From Eucommia ulmoides (lineage: Eukaryota; Streptophyta; Magnoliopsida; Garryales; Eucommiaceae): DNA of 64,000 nucleotides. The stretch covers positions 42,842,285-42,906,284 of the forward strand of contig CM028326.1 in assembly GCA_016647705.1 (NCBI GenBank), given 5' to 3'. This document shows, in pieces, positions 24,501-34,420 of the stretch. The position numbers and the translations under genes were made by a program. Positions within the stretch are counted from its first letter, which is position 1, and each line of letters begins with the position of its first letter. A model generated the notes under the pieces. The model searched no databases and had not been told where the DNA came from. It worked only from the letters and a program-made list of their open reading frames with translations.

Positions 24501-27500
24501 TTTGGGCAGCAAATGTTTTTTGCTTTTTTCCCAATGGTACCATCCATCTTCATGGCTATCGGAAATGAAGAAATCCATTCATCTCCTATTTCTCTCCTGG
24601 ATCTTTCTTCTGAACAAAATGCACCAGCTCTGCATGTCATGAGTGTATTATTGAATGGGCAGAAATTCCATACCGGGTTCCATTCATTTCACCTTTATCT
24701 CAGTGGAAAATGCAAGAGCTATTGGATAGTGGGAATTGATAAGCAGTAGACCAAAACCAATCCCATTTTCGCTCAGTGGGCAGACAATTGTGTCATTTTG
24801 GGTTGGATGTTCAACTCAATGGATGACCGACTTTATAATATGTTTATCTATCATGAGACCGTCTATAGGTTATGCTTTGCCTGAACAAAGGTGTATGCAT
24901 ATGCACGATACAATTTCTGCATATTCGAGCTTCATCATGAAATCTCTCGTGCCTCTCAGCCATCCTTGGGGTTCTCTGTCGTTGAGTAATTTGGGTATCT
25001 CTAGACTAGATGAGAAGAGCTGGACTAGTACGAGCCGCTGACTGATTTTCCAAATGATGTTGATGTTGAGAGTTGAGACCAAAGGGCCTTGATCGCCAGC
25101 AGACTTAACAATTCTTGATGGGTGTAAAACCTGAGTTTGAGAATCTTCGTACTCGAATTTTAAATATATCACAAATGCTCTCTCTATACAAGGCTTTTCC
25201 AATCAGGGATGGTGACGAACGACGACTTCGCCTAGTGCAGGAACCCTCTCCTACAGTCTAAGAACATCTTGCCTTTGCTACTCCCTTTAGCACTCACCCC
25301 ATGGTTACCCGTTAGTACTTGCTAACATGGCTAAAAGATCGATCACTTCATTGACCACTGTTTTGAAATCCACCCCGAATGGAAGCAACAATATTCTTGA
25401 AACTGTGAAGGTGGGTGGGGGAAGGGTGCTCCCCGTGCTGGTGTTGTGACTGCAACAACTACTATTCTTGTTCAACTAGAATAGACCTCGGTCACACTTG
25501 ATTACAGTCAACTTCAAGCTCAGATAGCTCAATATAGTTGCACTTGGGTTTGATGTAGTCTTTCGGTTTCACAATTGTTCTTGCCATAAGTACTCCTATT
25601 TCTCTTTATTGTAAGTTAGGACAACTAATTTGGATTTTGGATTTCAGTGCTAATAACCACATGACTAGTTAGCTATCAAACTTTTACCTCTCTTATCACT
25701 TCCATTGACCGGTCAGTTTGTATCATCTATATTCAATGTCAGGGAGATGCCTGATTATCCTCTGATATTTCTCTTCGTTTGGGTTACTATGTCCCAAATT
25801 TTGTTTATAATTGTTTATCTGTTAGTAGTTTTGCTAACTATATTAATGTTGTTGTTTTCCTATTCGACCGCTGTCATGATGGACTCTACTTCTTTGGGGA
25901 TACACTTTCGGCATTAGTTCCTTCATCAAGCATGCAAGCTTTAGTTTACCAGTTTTTGATTCATTTGTTTGATCTTTTAAAACTTTAGATTTGTGGCATT
26001 GCCCGTTTAGACATGTAAATTTTCGATACTTATGTTGGTTATTTTTATTTCTACATAAAGTTTGCAAGAATTTAATTTTTAAGTTTGTTGTGTGTGAATT
26101 GTCAAAACATAATCGCACTTAATGTTTTCCTCAAATGCACTATGCCCCTACTGCATTTGACTTTGTCCATTCTAGTATGTGGGGCCCTTCTCCTGTCATG
26201 GCCATTCTCATCACCATTACTACATCACTTTCATAGATGACTATAGCCATTGCACTTGGGTATACCTAATGGAACGAAGGTCTGAAGTCTTCACCCACTT
26301 TACTTATTTCCTTCAGATGATAAAAATTGTTCACTATATCAAATCCTTTGATGGTCGGAAATACTTGACCAATGAATTTCGGTTTGAACTCAACAAAGAG
26401 ACATATTTCAGCCACTTACTTTCCCTTACACACTTGATCAAAATTGTGTGGCAGAATGAAAGAACCGTCACATTATGTATATAGTTCCATGTCTCTGACA
26501 TGGTATGAGTGTTCCTTAATATTTTTTGTACATGGTCGTCTTACTACTGCATAACTTATAAACCAAATCCCTACTTGTGTTCTACAAGGCATATCCCCCC
26601 TCCATATTCTCCAACCAGATTCTGCTCTCTTCCCTATCATAGCATGAGTCATTGAGTGTACTTGTTTTGTTCAAAATTGTAGTCCTACCCATAATAAACT
26701 AGATGATAAGGTTATCTGGTGTTTTTTCATAGGGTACTCTTCCATGTCCAAAGGATATAGGTGCCATGATCTTGTTGTTCGTAGCTTCTACCACCCTATG
26801 GATGTTAGCTTCCTAGAAACTATCCTCTCTTTTGAGGTAGTTATCCTCCCAGGGTTAGACCTACTAAGGAATCCTCCACAGTGGATCCTTCTTTGTTTCT
26901 GCGCCCAAGCCCTATAATGACCTTATATTCGAATTGCCCTTTGTTTTTTTACTCTGCATCACGCTTTGTTCTACGTCACCTTGAGTGTATATTTTAGTAG
27001 CTTGCTAAATTTAGTTTTCATCTCCTATTTATTTTTCTTCTAAGGTATCATTTGGTTTCACGGAATTGAAGCCTTTGAATAGGAATTAGAAATGAACACA
27101 TGTAAAAATCTAAAAATTTACGCGTGTTATATTTATAATTCTAATTCCAATTCCAATTCCAATTCCAAGGCTTCAATTCCGTGCTACCAAATGCAATCTA
27201 AAATTATTTCTGCCTGTACTCAGTCGTTAACATACACTCTTTTTTCTATTTTTTTGCTTCCTAATCACTCATTGCTGCAGGCAACAGTTAATCGATCAAA
27301 GGGTAACAGGACTGAGATGTCTAAAGTTGATCTTATTCAAAAAAGTTCTTACTGTCGTGTTTCAGGTTCTTCGCAAACTGACAGGCTTCTAGAGTTGAAT
27401 TCATTGCAATTGTTTTTAGCTTTTTGTTGTTACTTCTGATATCATTACATTTTCCACTCAGTAAGTGCAAGAATTATTTTAATTATTCTTAACCTATCAC

Positions 27501-27585
27501 AGGTCGTGACATGGATCTTCTCGAATTGTCAGCCTTTGGTAATGTTCGTCGCTCGCAAGATTATGGGGGCTGTAAAATTCTGTGA
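21583..27585 (+). CDS. HNH endonuclease-domain protein, four exons, about 209 aa
   Basis: Exons: 21583-22005, 23442-23480, 27281-27365, 27503-27585 (stop TGA). All introns are GT...AG and the phases agree (0, 0, 1). The first 90 residues are basic and low-complexity (arginine/serine-rich, possibly a targeting or disordered region). The domain follows: VGCPGCLC (residues 123-130), DYDHIIPYSK (132-141), GGKSTLENCQVLQ (142-154, the 39-nt exon 2) and ATVNRSKGN (155-163). H135, N149 and N158 form an H-N-N version of the HNH beta-beta-alpha metal nuclease site; C125/C128 could bind zinc. The tail is LLELSAFGNVRR...GGCKIL. Plants have small conserved proteins of this type, often annotated as HNH endonucleases, with poorly known function. 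Intron 2 (3.8 kb) holds a Copia fossil in sense orientation. The start at 21583 is the first ATG of the long frame. This is the best candidate for an active host gene here. Confidence 0.85.
22840..23095 (+). repeat. Diverged direct repeat in HNH intron 1
   Basis: Two blocks, about 22838-22917 and 23017-23092, share CTAACTCACTGT, GAGGAGGATTGCC and CTTTTATATATAGCTCA. Function unknown; possibly part of a small mobile element. Confidence 0.6.
24300..26950 (+). mobile_element. Copia fossil inside intron 2 of the HNH gene
   Basis: Recognisable blocks in order are gag (VLLNGQKFHTGFHSFHLYLSG near 24640; PEFENLRTRILN near 25130), protease remnant (NNHMT near 25655), pre-integrase (LWHC near 25995), integrase (HHYYITFIDDYSHCTWVYL near 26200) and the 'DKVIWCFFIGYSS' block (near 26710). 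RT and RNase H are not seen, nor are clear LTRs. It is broken with many lesions and old. Same strand as the host gene. Confidence 0.75.
24401..24588 (+). repeat. Near-perfect 94-bp tandem duplication
   Basis: Unit CTATTTTTTGGGCAGCAAATG ... CCATTCATCTCCTA occurs at 24401-24494 and again at 24495-24588, with about one difference. It lies at the leader/gag start of the Copia fossil in HNH intron 2. The near identity in an otherwise decayed element indicates a much later duplication. Confidence 0.9.
27049..27193. mobile_element. Small inverted-repeat element (MITE-like), 145 bp
   Basis: The ends CATTTGGTTTCACGGAATTG and, in reverse complement, CATTTGGTAGCACGGAATTG form a terminal inverted repeat continuing into GAAGCCTT. 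The middle has (AATTCC)n. It lies near the 3' end of HNH intron 2, close to the exon 3 acceptor. No target duplication was identified, so the superfamily is unknown. Confidence 0.65.
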
Positions 27586-27895
27586 CCGAAGTAAAAGGTT
27601 GGTTGCTTCATTTGCTACATAATTTTAGGAGTAACATTGGAAACTGAATTCAACTTGTTTATTCAGTGAAAGGCATATGTAATACTTGCGATACTAGGCA
27701 TTGCTCAATTGTTTCCTGTATTATGGAACACCATAAAAATTTATTAAAATGCCAATATTTATATTGGGATATATATCCCAAACTAATAGTATTAAGAACA
27801 CATTGTCCCCTGAAGCTTTGGCATTTAACTTACAAAAACCATTTTTCTGGGCCAGTAAAACACATGCATAACCATTAAATGCACTAGTTTATATA

Positions 27896-28134
27896 CTCCC
27901 TCTTTTTTGGCATGTCCCAACTTAATTGTCCTCTTTCCTTTTTTAACTAATATCCTTTATAACTCTTTCCAAATAACCTTCGTCTGTACCACAAATTCAA
28001 ATTTCAAAAACTTTTCCCTTTCACTGTTTCACATTCTCTCAACTAAGGGCAATATGATAAAGTAAAAAAAATTCAAACACCACCTAAAAGTTTGTGTAAA
28101 GTCAAATGTGATAATAAATTTTGGATGGAAGGAG
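27896..28134. mobile_element. Stowaway-like MITE (Tc1/mariner), 239 bp
   Basis: The ends CTCCCTCTTTTTTGGCATG and, in reverse complement, CTCCTTCCATCCAAAATTT match the CTCCCTC-type Stowaway terminus and are flanked by TA on both sides. It begins about 310 bp after the HNH stop codon, so it could lie in or near that gene's 3' UTR. Confidence 0.8.
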
Positions 28135-28689
28135 TATAATTTTATAAAAAAATTTACAAGCTAATAAGCCTCGAATCGGAGTAGGAAATTGGGTTGATTC
28201 ACCTTAAAAGTCAGATAGTAATCGAGGTGTTGGAAAAAGATTGTGGCAAATCAGCTCCAACAAGCTACATAGGAATCATGCTCAAGAGGGAAAATTCATT
28301 CCCACTAGAATCAGCAAAGACAACAAACTCTGAGAGTGAGATATTAAATGACCCCTTTATACTCCCTCATCCACTGAGTTCCATCATCATTCCTAAGTTC
28401 ATGAGTCCTTTTTTTGCTTCACCACAGAAGCATGAAATAATTTGGTATTTGCTTGCAAAACAAAAGAATTCGGTATTTTTTGTCACCGTCTTCATTGTCT
28501 TTTATGTTTTCAAATAAGTGGTTAGATGCAATCGTTTATTTAAGATCCTTCTCTATCCTCTCCAAATTCCTGCCAATAATCACTAATGGATTTCCTTTAG
28601 TATCAGCACCCAAATTCCTCTCAAACTGTGAAGGATTAGGAAGTATAAGCACACCACGTCTTCGAAAATCCAAACATTTTGGGACTAGA

Positions 28690-29300
28690 ATCTAGGCACC
28701 ATGCCATTGTAACAATGGCATGATGAAAACAATTTTATCAAAACAGTTTTTATTGAGACGCTTCATTGTAGACATTGAAGAGCCCATTCTAAGGCGTGTT
28801 AACAAAGTTGCAACTCTACTGTTTAAAGTTAAAATTTATTAGCTTACAAGTTAATAAGAAGTTCCAGTGGCACCATGGTCGTGTCCATGACACTTACAAA
28901 GTGTTTATGGTAGAAGGATGGTATCCCGTGGCACCGACTATGCTTCCATAGATGAAATTACCATGTTCTTCAAAGTCTTCTTTCTTCGACAAAGCTACAA
29001 TATAACAAGTTATTTCGGATATCTGATAAACTGGGATAATTGATGGCACCACCATATATTCTTACGCTCTTGCGGTGGTACCATAGACATAGATAGAGTG
29101 ATTTTTTATTTTAGAACTGTATCATTTTTTTTCCTTTCAAATTTTGCAAAATGCTACAAGTTTGTGTTGTCACCGGATTACACTTGTGGTGGCACCGAGT
29201 GATGACTTTTTCAATCTTTTTTTATGCAAATCCTATTTCCATCATTTTGAACATGAAGCATCGTATTGTCTGAGGTCTCAATTACCTTTTAATTGATCCC
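28690..29300 (+). mobile_element. Possible Sirevirus LTR fragment (GTGGCACC repeats)
   Basis: Contains dispersed CAGTGGCACCATGG, CGTGGCACCGAC, ATGGCACCACCA, GCGGTGGTACCA and TGTGGTGGCACCGAG motifs over about 500 bp. Repeated, partly palindromic motifs of this kind are known in Sirevirus LTRs. No LTR end or coding sequence is found. Between 28135 and 28690 I see nothing identifiable. Confidence 0.4.
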
Positions 29301-29406
29301 GACTTAAATAGTTTCTCTACACCAAAACATAACTTAAATCATGCATATAGCTACCAAAATCGTTATGCAGCATAAAATTTCCCTTCGTTTTATTGCCATA
29401 ACCACA

Positions 29407-29407
<1 letters not shown>

Positions 29408-29441
<34 letters not shown>

Positions 29442-29485
29442 CGGCCACACACACACCCAAAAAAAAAAGAAAAAAAAAAAAAAAA
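29408..29485. repeat. C33 homopolymer followed by (AC)n and A-rich tract
   Basis: Thirty-three C residues (29408-29440), then GCGGCC(AC)5 and about 26 nearly pure A residues. An unusual low-complexity tract; the copy number may be inexact in any assembly. Confidence 0.9.
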
Positions 29486-29869
29486 AAGAGAGGTTATTCT
29501 CACTCTAGTAGCTCAAAAGTCTACCAGAAGTAGGATAACTTGCATTCACGGAAGCAGTAATATTATGTACTGTTCCCAGTATATAAAAAATGAGCTTCAT
29601 TTTATTTTATTTTATGTTTTTCATCTATGTCCAACTGGGTATTGACTTTTGACAAAGAAAGGCTTCAAGTAAACTCCAACCCAAGTTTCTGCTGCTCTAT
29701 CTTGTTTCGGTGTTAATGGTTTTGACCATTGTCTTCCTTCAAGTTCCAGAAATCATTTATTAGTTTTAATGGTTTCCGCTGAGTCTCTCTTTGGTAAACA
29801 CGGAGATGTATCTAGTTTCTTTATATATGTTTGTTCCATCCAAATCAATTTCTTCTGATAAATATACGT

Positions 29870-31150
29870 GTATATTGTAGGATCTTGATTATTGCTTAAT
29901 TATTATAGGAGATTAGTTACCTACCTATTATAGATCATTTGACTTTTCTTGATTATTGCTTAATTATTATAGGAGATTAGTTACCTATTATACTATTTGA
30001 CTTTTTCCTTGATCAATGAATGTATTGTATATATAATCAATTTGATTGAATGTAATGAATATGTCATATTTTATCAAACTCTTTATGGTATACAGAGCCA
30101 GGTTCCTGAACCTCTCTCTCCTTCTTTGCTCAGCCAGCCACAGCCTCTCCATTAGCACAACCCCTCTCTCCTTCTTCTTTGCTACAACAACTAGAACTAG
30201 CAACCTTTTTCTCCTTCTTTGCTCAGTCGGCAATAGCCTCTCTCTCAACAAAGAATAGAGATTTGTTCTTCCCTTTCAAGCTACTTCCTTCCTCTCTCCT
30301 TCTTCCTCAAAAACCCTAAGCTTCCCTCATCCCTAGTTGGCCGCAACTCCTATCTCCCTCTTCCTCACGGCCGCAACTCAACGCCCACCCCTCCAAACAT
30401 CAGAACCCATGGCGCCCACCCCTATGAACATCAAAACCAATGGCGCCACCTCTTAGAACCGATACCTGCAAAAGGAGTTCCCATTTTTTTTTTTTCAGCC
30501 ATGGCCATTGATAACAATCGAATTTTGATACCCAACACTCAAGAACCCACCAAATCCCTTACTGTTATCAAGCTACTTCCCTTCTCTCTCCTTCTTCCTC
30601 ACAAACACCCTAAGCTTCCCTCATCCTTAGCTGGCCGCAGCTCCTATCTCGCTCTTCCTCACGGTCGCAACTCAGTGCCCACCTCTCCGAACATCAAAAC
30701 CAATGCCACCTCTTAGAACCGATACCTGCAAAAGAAGTTCCCATTTTTTTTTTCCAGCCATGGCCATTGATAACAATCAAGTTCTCATACCCAACACTCA
30801 AGAACCCACCAAATCCCTTACTGTTATCAATATACACAACTCCGTGAAACTTACACCTACCAATTATCTCTCTTGGAAACTGCAAATTAAAGCTATCTTA
30901 TTGGCTACGATCTACAACAATTTATTGACGGATCTCTCTCGACGCCACCTGTCACGATCACCATTAATGAAGCTGTCACTCCCAATCCAGAATATCTAAC
31001 ATGGTTTCGTCAAGACATTAATTTTTAGAGCACTAGTGGGTTCTATCTTTCAAAATATTATTCCTCTCATCACTCAATGCAAAACATCTCATGAGGCATA
31101 GACGATTCTCGCTAACACCTATACACGGCCATCTCGTGGTCTCGACATTA
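29870..31150 (+). mobile_element. Copia fossil: LTR remnant, PBS, gag
   Basis: LTR remnant at about 29870-30075 contains a tandem pair of CTTGATTATTGCTTAATTAT blocks (29884 and 29948). A PBS-like ATGGTATACAGAGCC (about 30086, initiator-tRNA type) is followed by a gag reading (LTPTNYLSWKLQIKAILL near 30850; ALVGSIFQNIIPLITQCKTS-like wording to about 31110). Broken; protease and pol are not seen in this piece. Confidence 0.7.
30278..30830 (+). repeat. Tandem duplication of about 290 bp at the Copia gag start
   Basis: AAGCTACTTCC...CTTACTGTTATCAA occurs from about 30278 and again from about 30570. Both units include the same leader and the MAIDNN...LIPNTQEPTKSLTVI opening. Identity is high by eye. 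Confidence 0.85.
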
Positions 31151-31723
31151 CCACGTCCGATGCAGCTAAGGAATATATATGGATTGAGAAGTTCATTTAT
31201 GAACTTGAGATGGTTCCAGCTATTGAGTCACCGATACCTTTGAATTGTGACAACAATTGTGCAATTGGTTAAGGTAACCAAGATCTCATCATAAATCCAA
31301 ACACATAGAGCTATTTCCATTTGACTCGTGAAATCATTGGGAAGAATGGTGTTGACATTTGGAGAGTAGACACAACGAATAACGTAGAAGGTTCACTCAT
31401 TAAGACTATGACTTTATAATAGTTAGATTGCCATCTTTAAAAGATGGGTATCTGATACTATTTCGATCGACTATAGTGCTTGCAAGAGATTGTTGGATGT
31501 AAATCCTATACTCAATCTTATATTATTATATTTAAGACCTATGTCTGTAAAAACGTTTCAATCTCAAGTATTAATAAAATGTGTTGTTGATATTATCTAT
31601 GTAATTATATTATTATCATTGTAGACCTTGAATATGGAGTAGTATTTCTGGCTATGTATTATGAAGGACACCAAAGACATTTATTAACTTGATATTCTAA
31701 ATTATTCCTAGTCGGTATTGGAT
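31151..31723 (+). mobile_element. Copia fossil: RNase H end, PPT and start of 3' LTR
   Basis: SDAAKEYIWIEKFIYELEMV (about 31155) and the CDNNCAIG block (near 31247) are the RNase H C-terminal region of Tork-like Copia elements. A purine tract and TGTTGGATGTAAATCC (from about 31492) mark the 3' LTR start. The join to the preceding gag fragment may be an old internal loss or two elements side by side. Broken and old. Confidence 0.65.
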
Positions 31724-33300
31724 TTGTAGCACCCCACCTCGGACCCATGCTCGAGGCTAGGCGTGATTTCTACTTGATATTACCCAATCAATAACAAATA
31801 GACACCAACTGTTAATTGACATAGATTTTAATTTTTTTTACCAACTCAAAATTTAAGGTTATACATATTCATCTATTATGTGACAACACTAGAGTCCAAA
31901 ACCACTCATTACCAACAACCGTCCTGACAGTCTCAAAAGCTACGCCATCCATTGACTTTATATAACGCTAGTAGTGGATTTGACTCTAGTTGGAGTACCC
32001 GAGACAAAATATTTTATCGATATAATGTCTTCATAATATAAAAATAATTTATGGATTAAATACATTTATCAGAATCCATTTCCCGAAATATAATATAACC
32101 ACACTGAATAATATCAAAATCCCATAGGTATCATCATAATAGAACGATTGAATTTAAATCAAATGATCAACTTACTTTTATATAATAAACCGTCACACAT
32201 ATGCTTCCATACTAGCCACATGATCGTTTACCTAATGATCGGTAGTTTTGACAATATACTATCAGGTCACAATACACTCGCAGGACATGCCTTTCTGTCG
32301 GGTCACAACACAACGTCCTACATGACATATCTTCATGTTAGGACCAATAACATCTCACAGGACATGACCTTCTGTAAGGACTATATTATAGCATAGTAGG
32401 ATAATAATAAAAATCAGTTTTCATATTTAATTATTTACTTAATCCCTTTAATGTTATAATCTATCCATTTTAATAAATCTCTCCCTTTTTTTTTTTTCCT
32501 TCTTTTTTTACAATTTAGTACGAAGTATAATTTGATAATTTACATAGAAGACCATACATACACCTCGATAATTGCACTGTTTTTTACACTATCATCGAAA
32601 CACTAACGTAGTTAGTATCGCCTGAGTACCTAACAAATAATATGATCCAAATTAAGAATTTATTTAACTAAATCCAACATGAAATGCAATGTGTGAAATG
32701 TGTGACAGTAAAATGCATTATTTGTCATCCCCAAATTTTTCTAATTATATGAAATTTATTAAAATTAAATAACCTATTTTCTCAAATCAGTATTCAAACA
32801 AAAATACTATAATTTAAATTATAAAATTTATCAACTAATAATTAGTTTGTATAAAATATTGACCAACTATTAATAAAATTTATTACTCAATGAAATACTA
32901 AAATATCATTTTAATAAAATTTAAGCTTTTTACTATATAAATTAAATTATTCATAAATTAAATATATCTATATATATAAATATAAATCCATTATATTTTC
33001 CAACCCCCCCCCCCCCCCCCCCCACACACATATATATATAATACCTATATACTAATAATACCTAGCAATAATACATACCTAAAAGAGATGGCAGAAGGAA
33101 CTAGAGACTAGGGAGAGAGAGATGAATCCTTAATAGAGAGAGAGAGAGAACAAAGAGGGAGCTAAAAAAAGGAAACCCCCCCCCCCCCTTATATATATAT
33201 ATATGCAAAAGTTTCATCGCCCCTCCTTTTTCTGTAGGGATTTTCCTCACAAACTCCCATTTCAAGATGAAACAACTTTTTAAGTCCTAGTTGGATAAAG
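31724..33300 (-). mobile_element. Possible Gypsy LTR fragment
   Basis: On the minus strand the right-hand terminus reads GGTCCGAGGTGGGGTGCTACA, a common ending of plant Gypsy LTRs. Region 32260-32380 has repeated GGTCACAA...CAGGACATG motifs. No coding sequence. Boundaries on the other side are unclear. Confidence 0.35.
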
Positions 33301-33387
33301 TGGTGTGAAAAATCCCATTTTAAGTTTTTTGACTTCAAAAATCTTATGCTGACTTGGCAAAAGACTTTTGTTTCCATATTTGCTTTT

Positions 33388-33421
<34 letters not shown>
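33004..33421. repeat. Compound microsatellites: C20-(AC)-(AT), C13-(TA), (TA)n
   Basis: C20 at 33004-33023 followed by ACACACATATATAT; (AG)n near 33133-33150; C13 at 33176-33188 followed by (TA)n; (TA)16 at about 33390-33421. Together with the C33 run at 29408 these are three poly-C runs within 4 kb. Confidence 0.9.
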
Positions 33422-33424
<3 letters not shown>

Positions 33425-34084
33425 GAGTCTGACTTAAGAGATGCCAGGTATGGCTCATATATATATTTAAGGAAGAGAGTCTGACTTGAGTGTATGCTCA
33501 ATGTCAGAGATGCCAGGTATGGCTCAACGTCGGAAATCTCTCAATGTCAGCTATGAGAACAATTTTCATGCCTCTTCGTCAAGCTCAATTTCGAAGTTCA
33601 AAATCCCATTTTTGCCCTTCATATGTATATAATTGGAGGTTTGAGTTGGCAGAATTATGTTATCTCATTGGCTGAGTAATGTTCGATCTTTTTCGATCCA
33701 ATTTGCCGTTGCGACTTTGGATTCTACTGGTGAATGATCTTTTAGCCCTTCGTATATATATAAGTGAAGTTTTGATTTCGTTTATCTTCTATAATATTCC
33801 AGTTGTTCCGATTTCTATTTTTCGCTCCACATTTATTTGTTTCAGTGGTTCGAAATCGTAATTAACTCAACTGCCGACGATGAATTTTGCATTTTGTGGA
33901 TTCAGATTTGAGCTGCTCGTGATGTTCGCAATTCACTCGATTACCGTTCTTGATTTGAGGTGATGTTCGATAATCGACTTAGATTTGTTATTCGTGTTCT
34001 CTATTCGTTGTTTGGTCTTTACCGGAGTTATTGGTTTGGTCTTGTTCCACGTTTTTCCTGTGCTTTGTGTTATTCGTTGTTGTA

Positions 34085-34420
34085 TATCGTGTGCTATAAT
34101 GTGTTGTATGGCTGAATGTATTGTTCCCCCAAGGTTCTGTGTGCTGAATCTGTTTCAGTGGATATCCTTTGAATGTTATATTATGTTTTTATTTTATGAA
34201 TTTGCAGTGGATATCCTCTAAATGTTATATTATGTTTTTATTTTATGAATTTGCAGTTTTGTTTTTGACAATGGGAGGTTGGATAATGTACATAATGTGT
34301 TGTAGGGTTGAATGTGTTGTTCCTCCAAGTTTCTGTGTGCTGAATCTGTTTCAGTGAATATCTTCTGAATGTGATATTATGTTTTTATTTTATGAATTTG
34401 CAATTTTGTTTTTGACAATG
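34085..34420 (+). repeat. Tandem duplication spanning leader, splice acceptor and start codon of the MULE transposase
   Basis: GAATGT...TTCTGTGTGCTGAATCTGTTTCAGTG...TTTTTGACAATGGGAG occurs twice, with ATGs at 34271 and 34418. An extra 48-bp copy of TGGATATCCTCTAAATGTTATATT lies in the first unit. Only the second ATG (34418) opens the transposase reading MGDLIMVCTFGEE. Confidence 0.8.

Noticed and set aside
24358-24749. Overlapping frames on both strands with repeated peptide
   Set aside because: Product of the 94-bp tandem duplication in the Copia leader, not a gene.
33421-33530. Short direct repeats AGAGTCTGACTT...GCCAGGTATGGCTCA as possible MULE terminal repeats
   Set aside because: They are direct, not inverted, and have no counterpart near 42000-42400.
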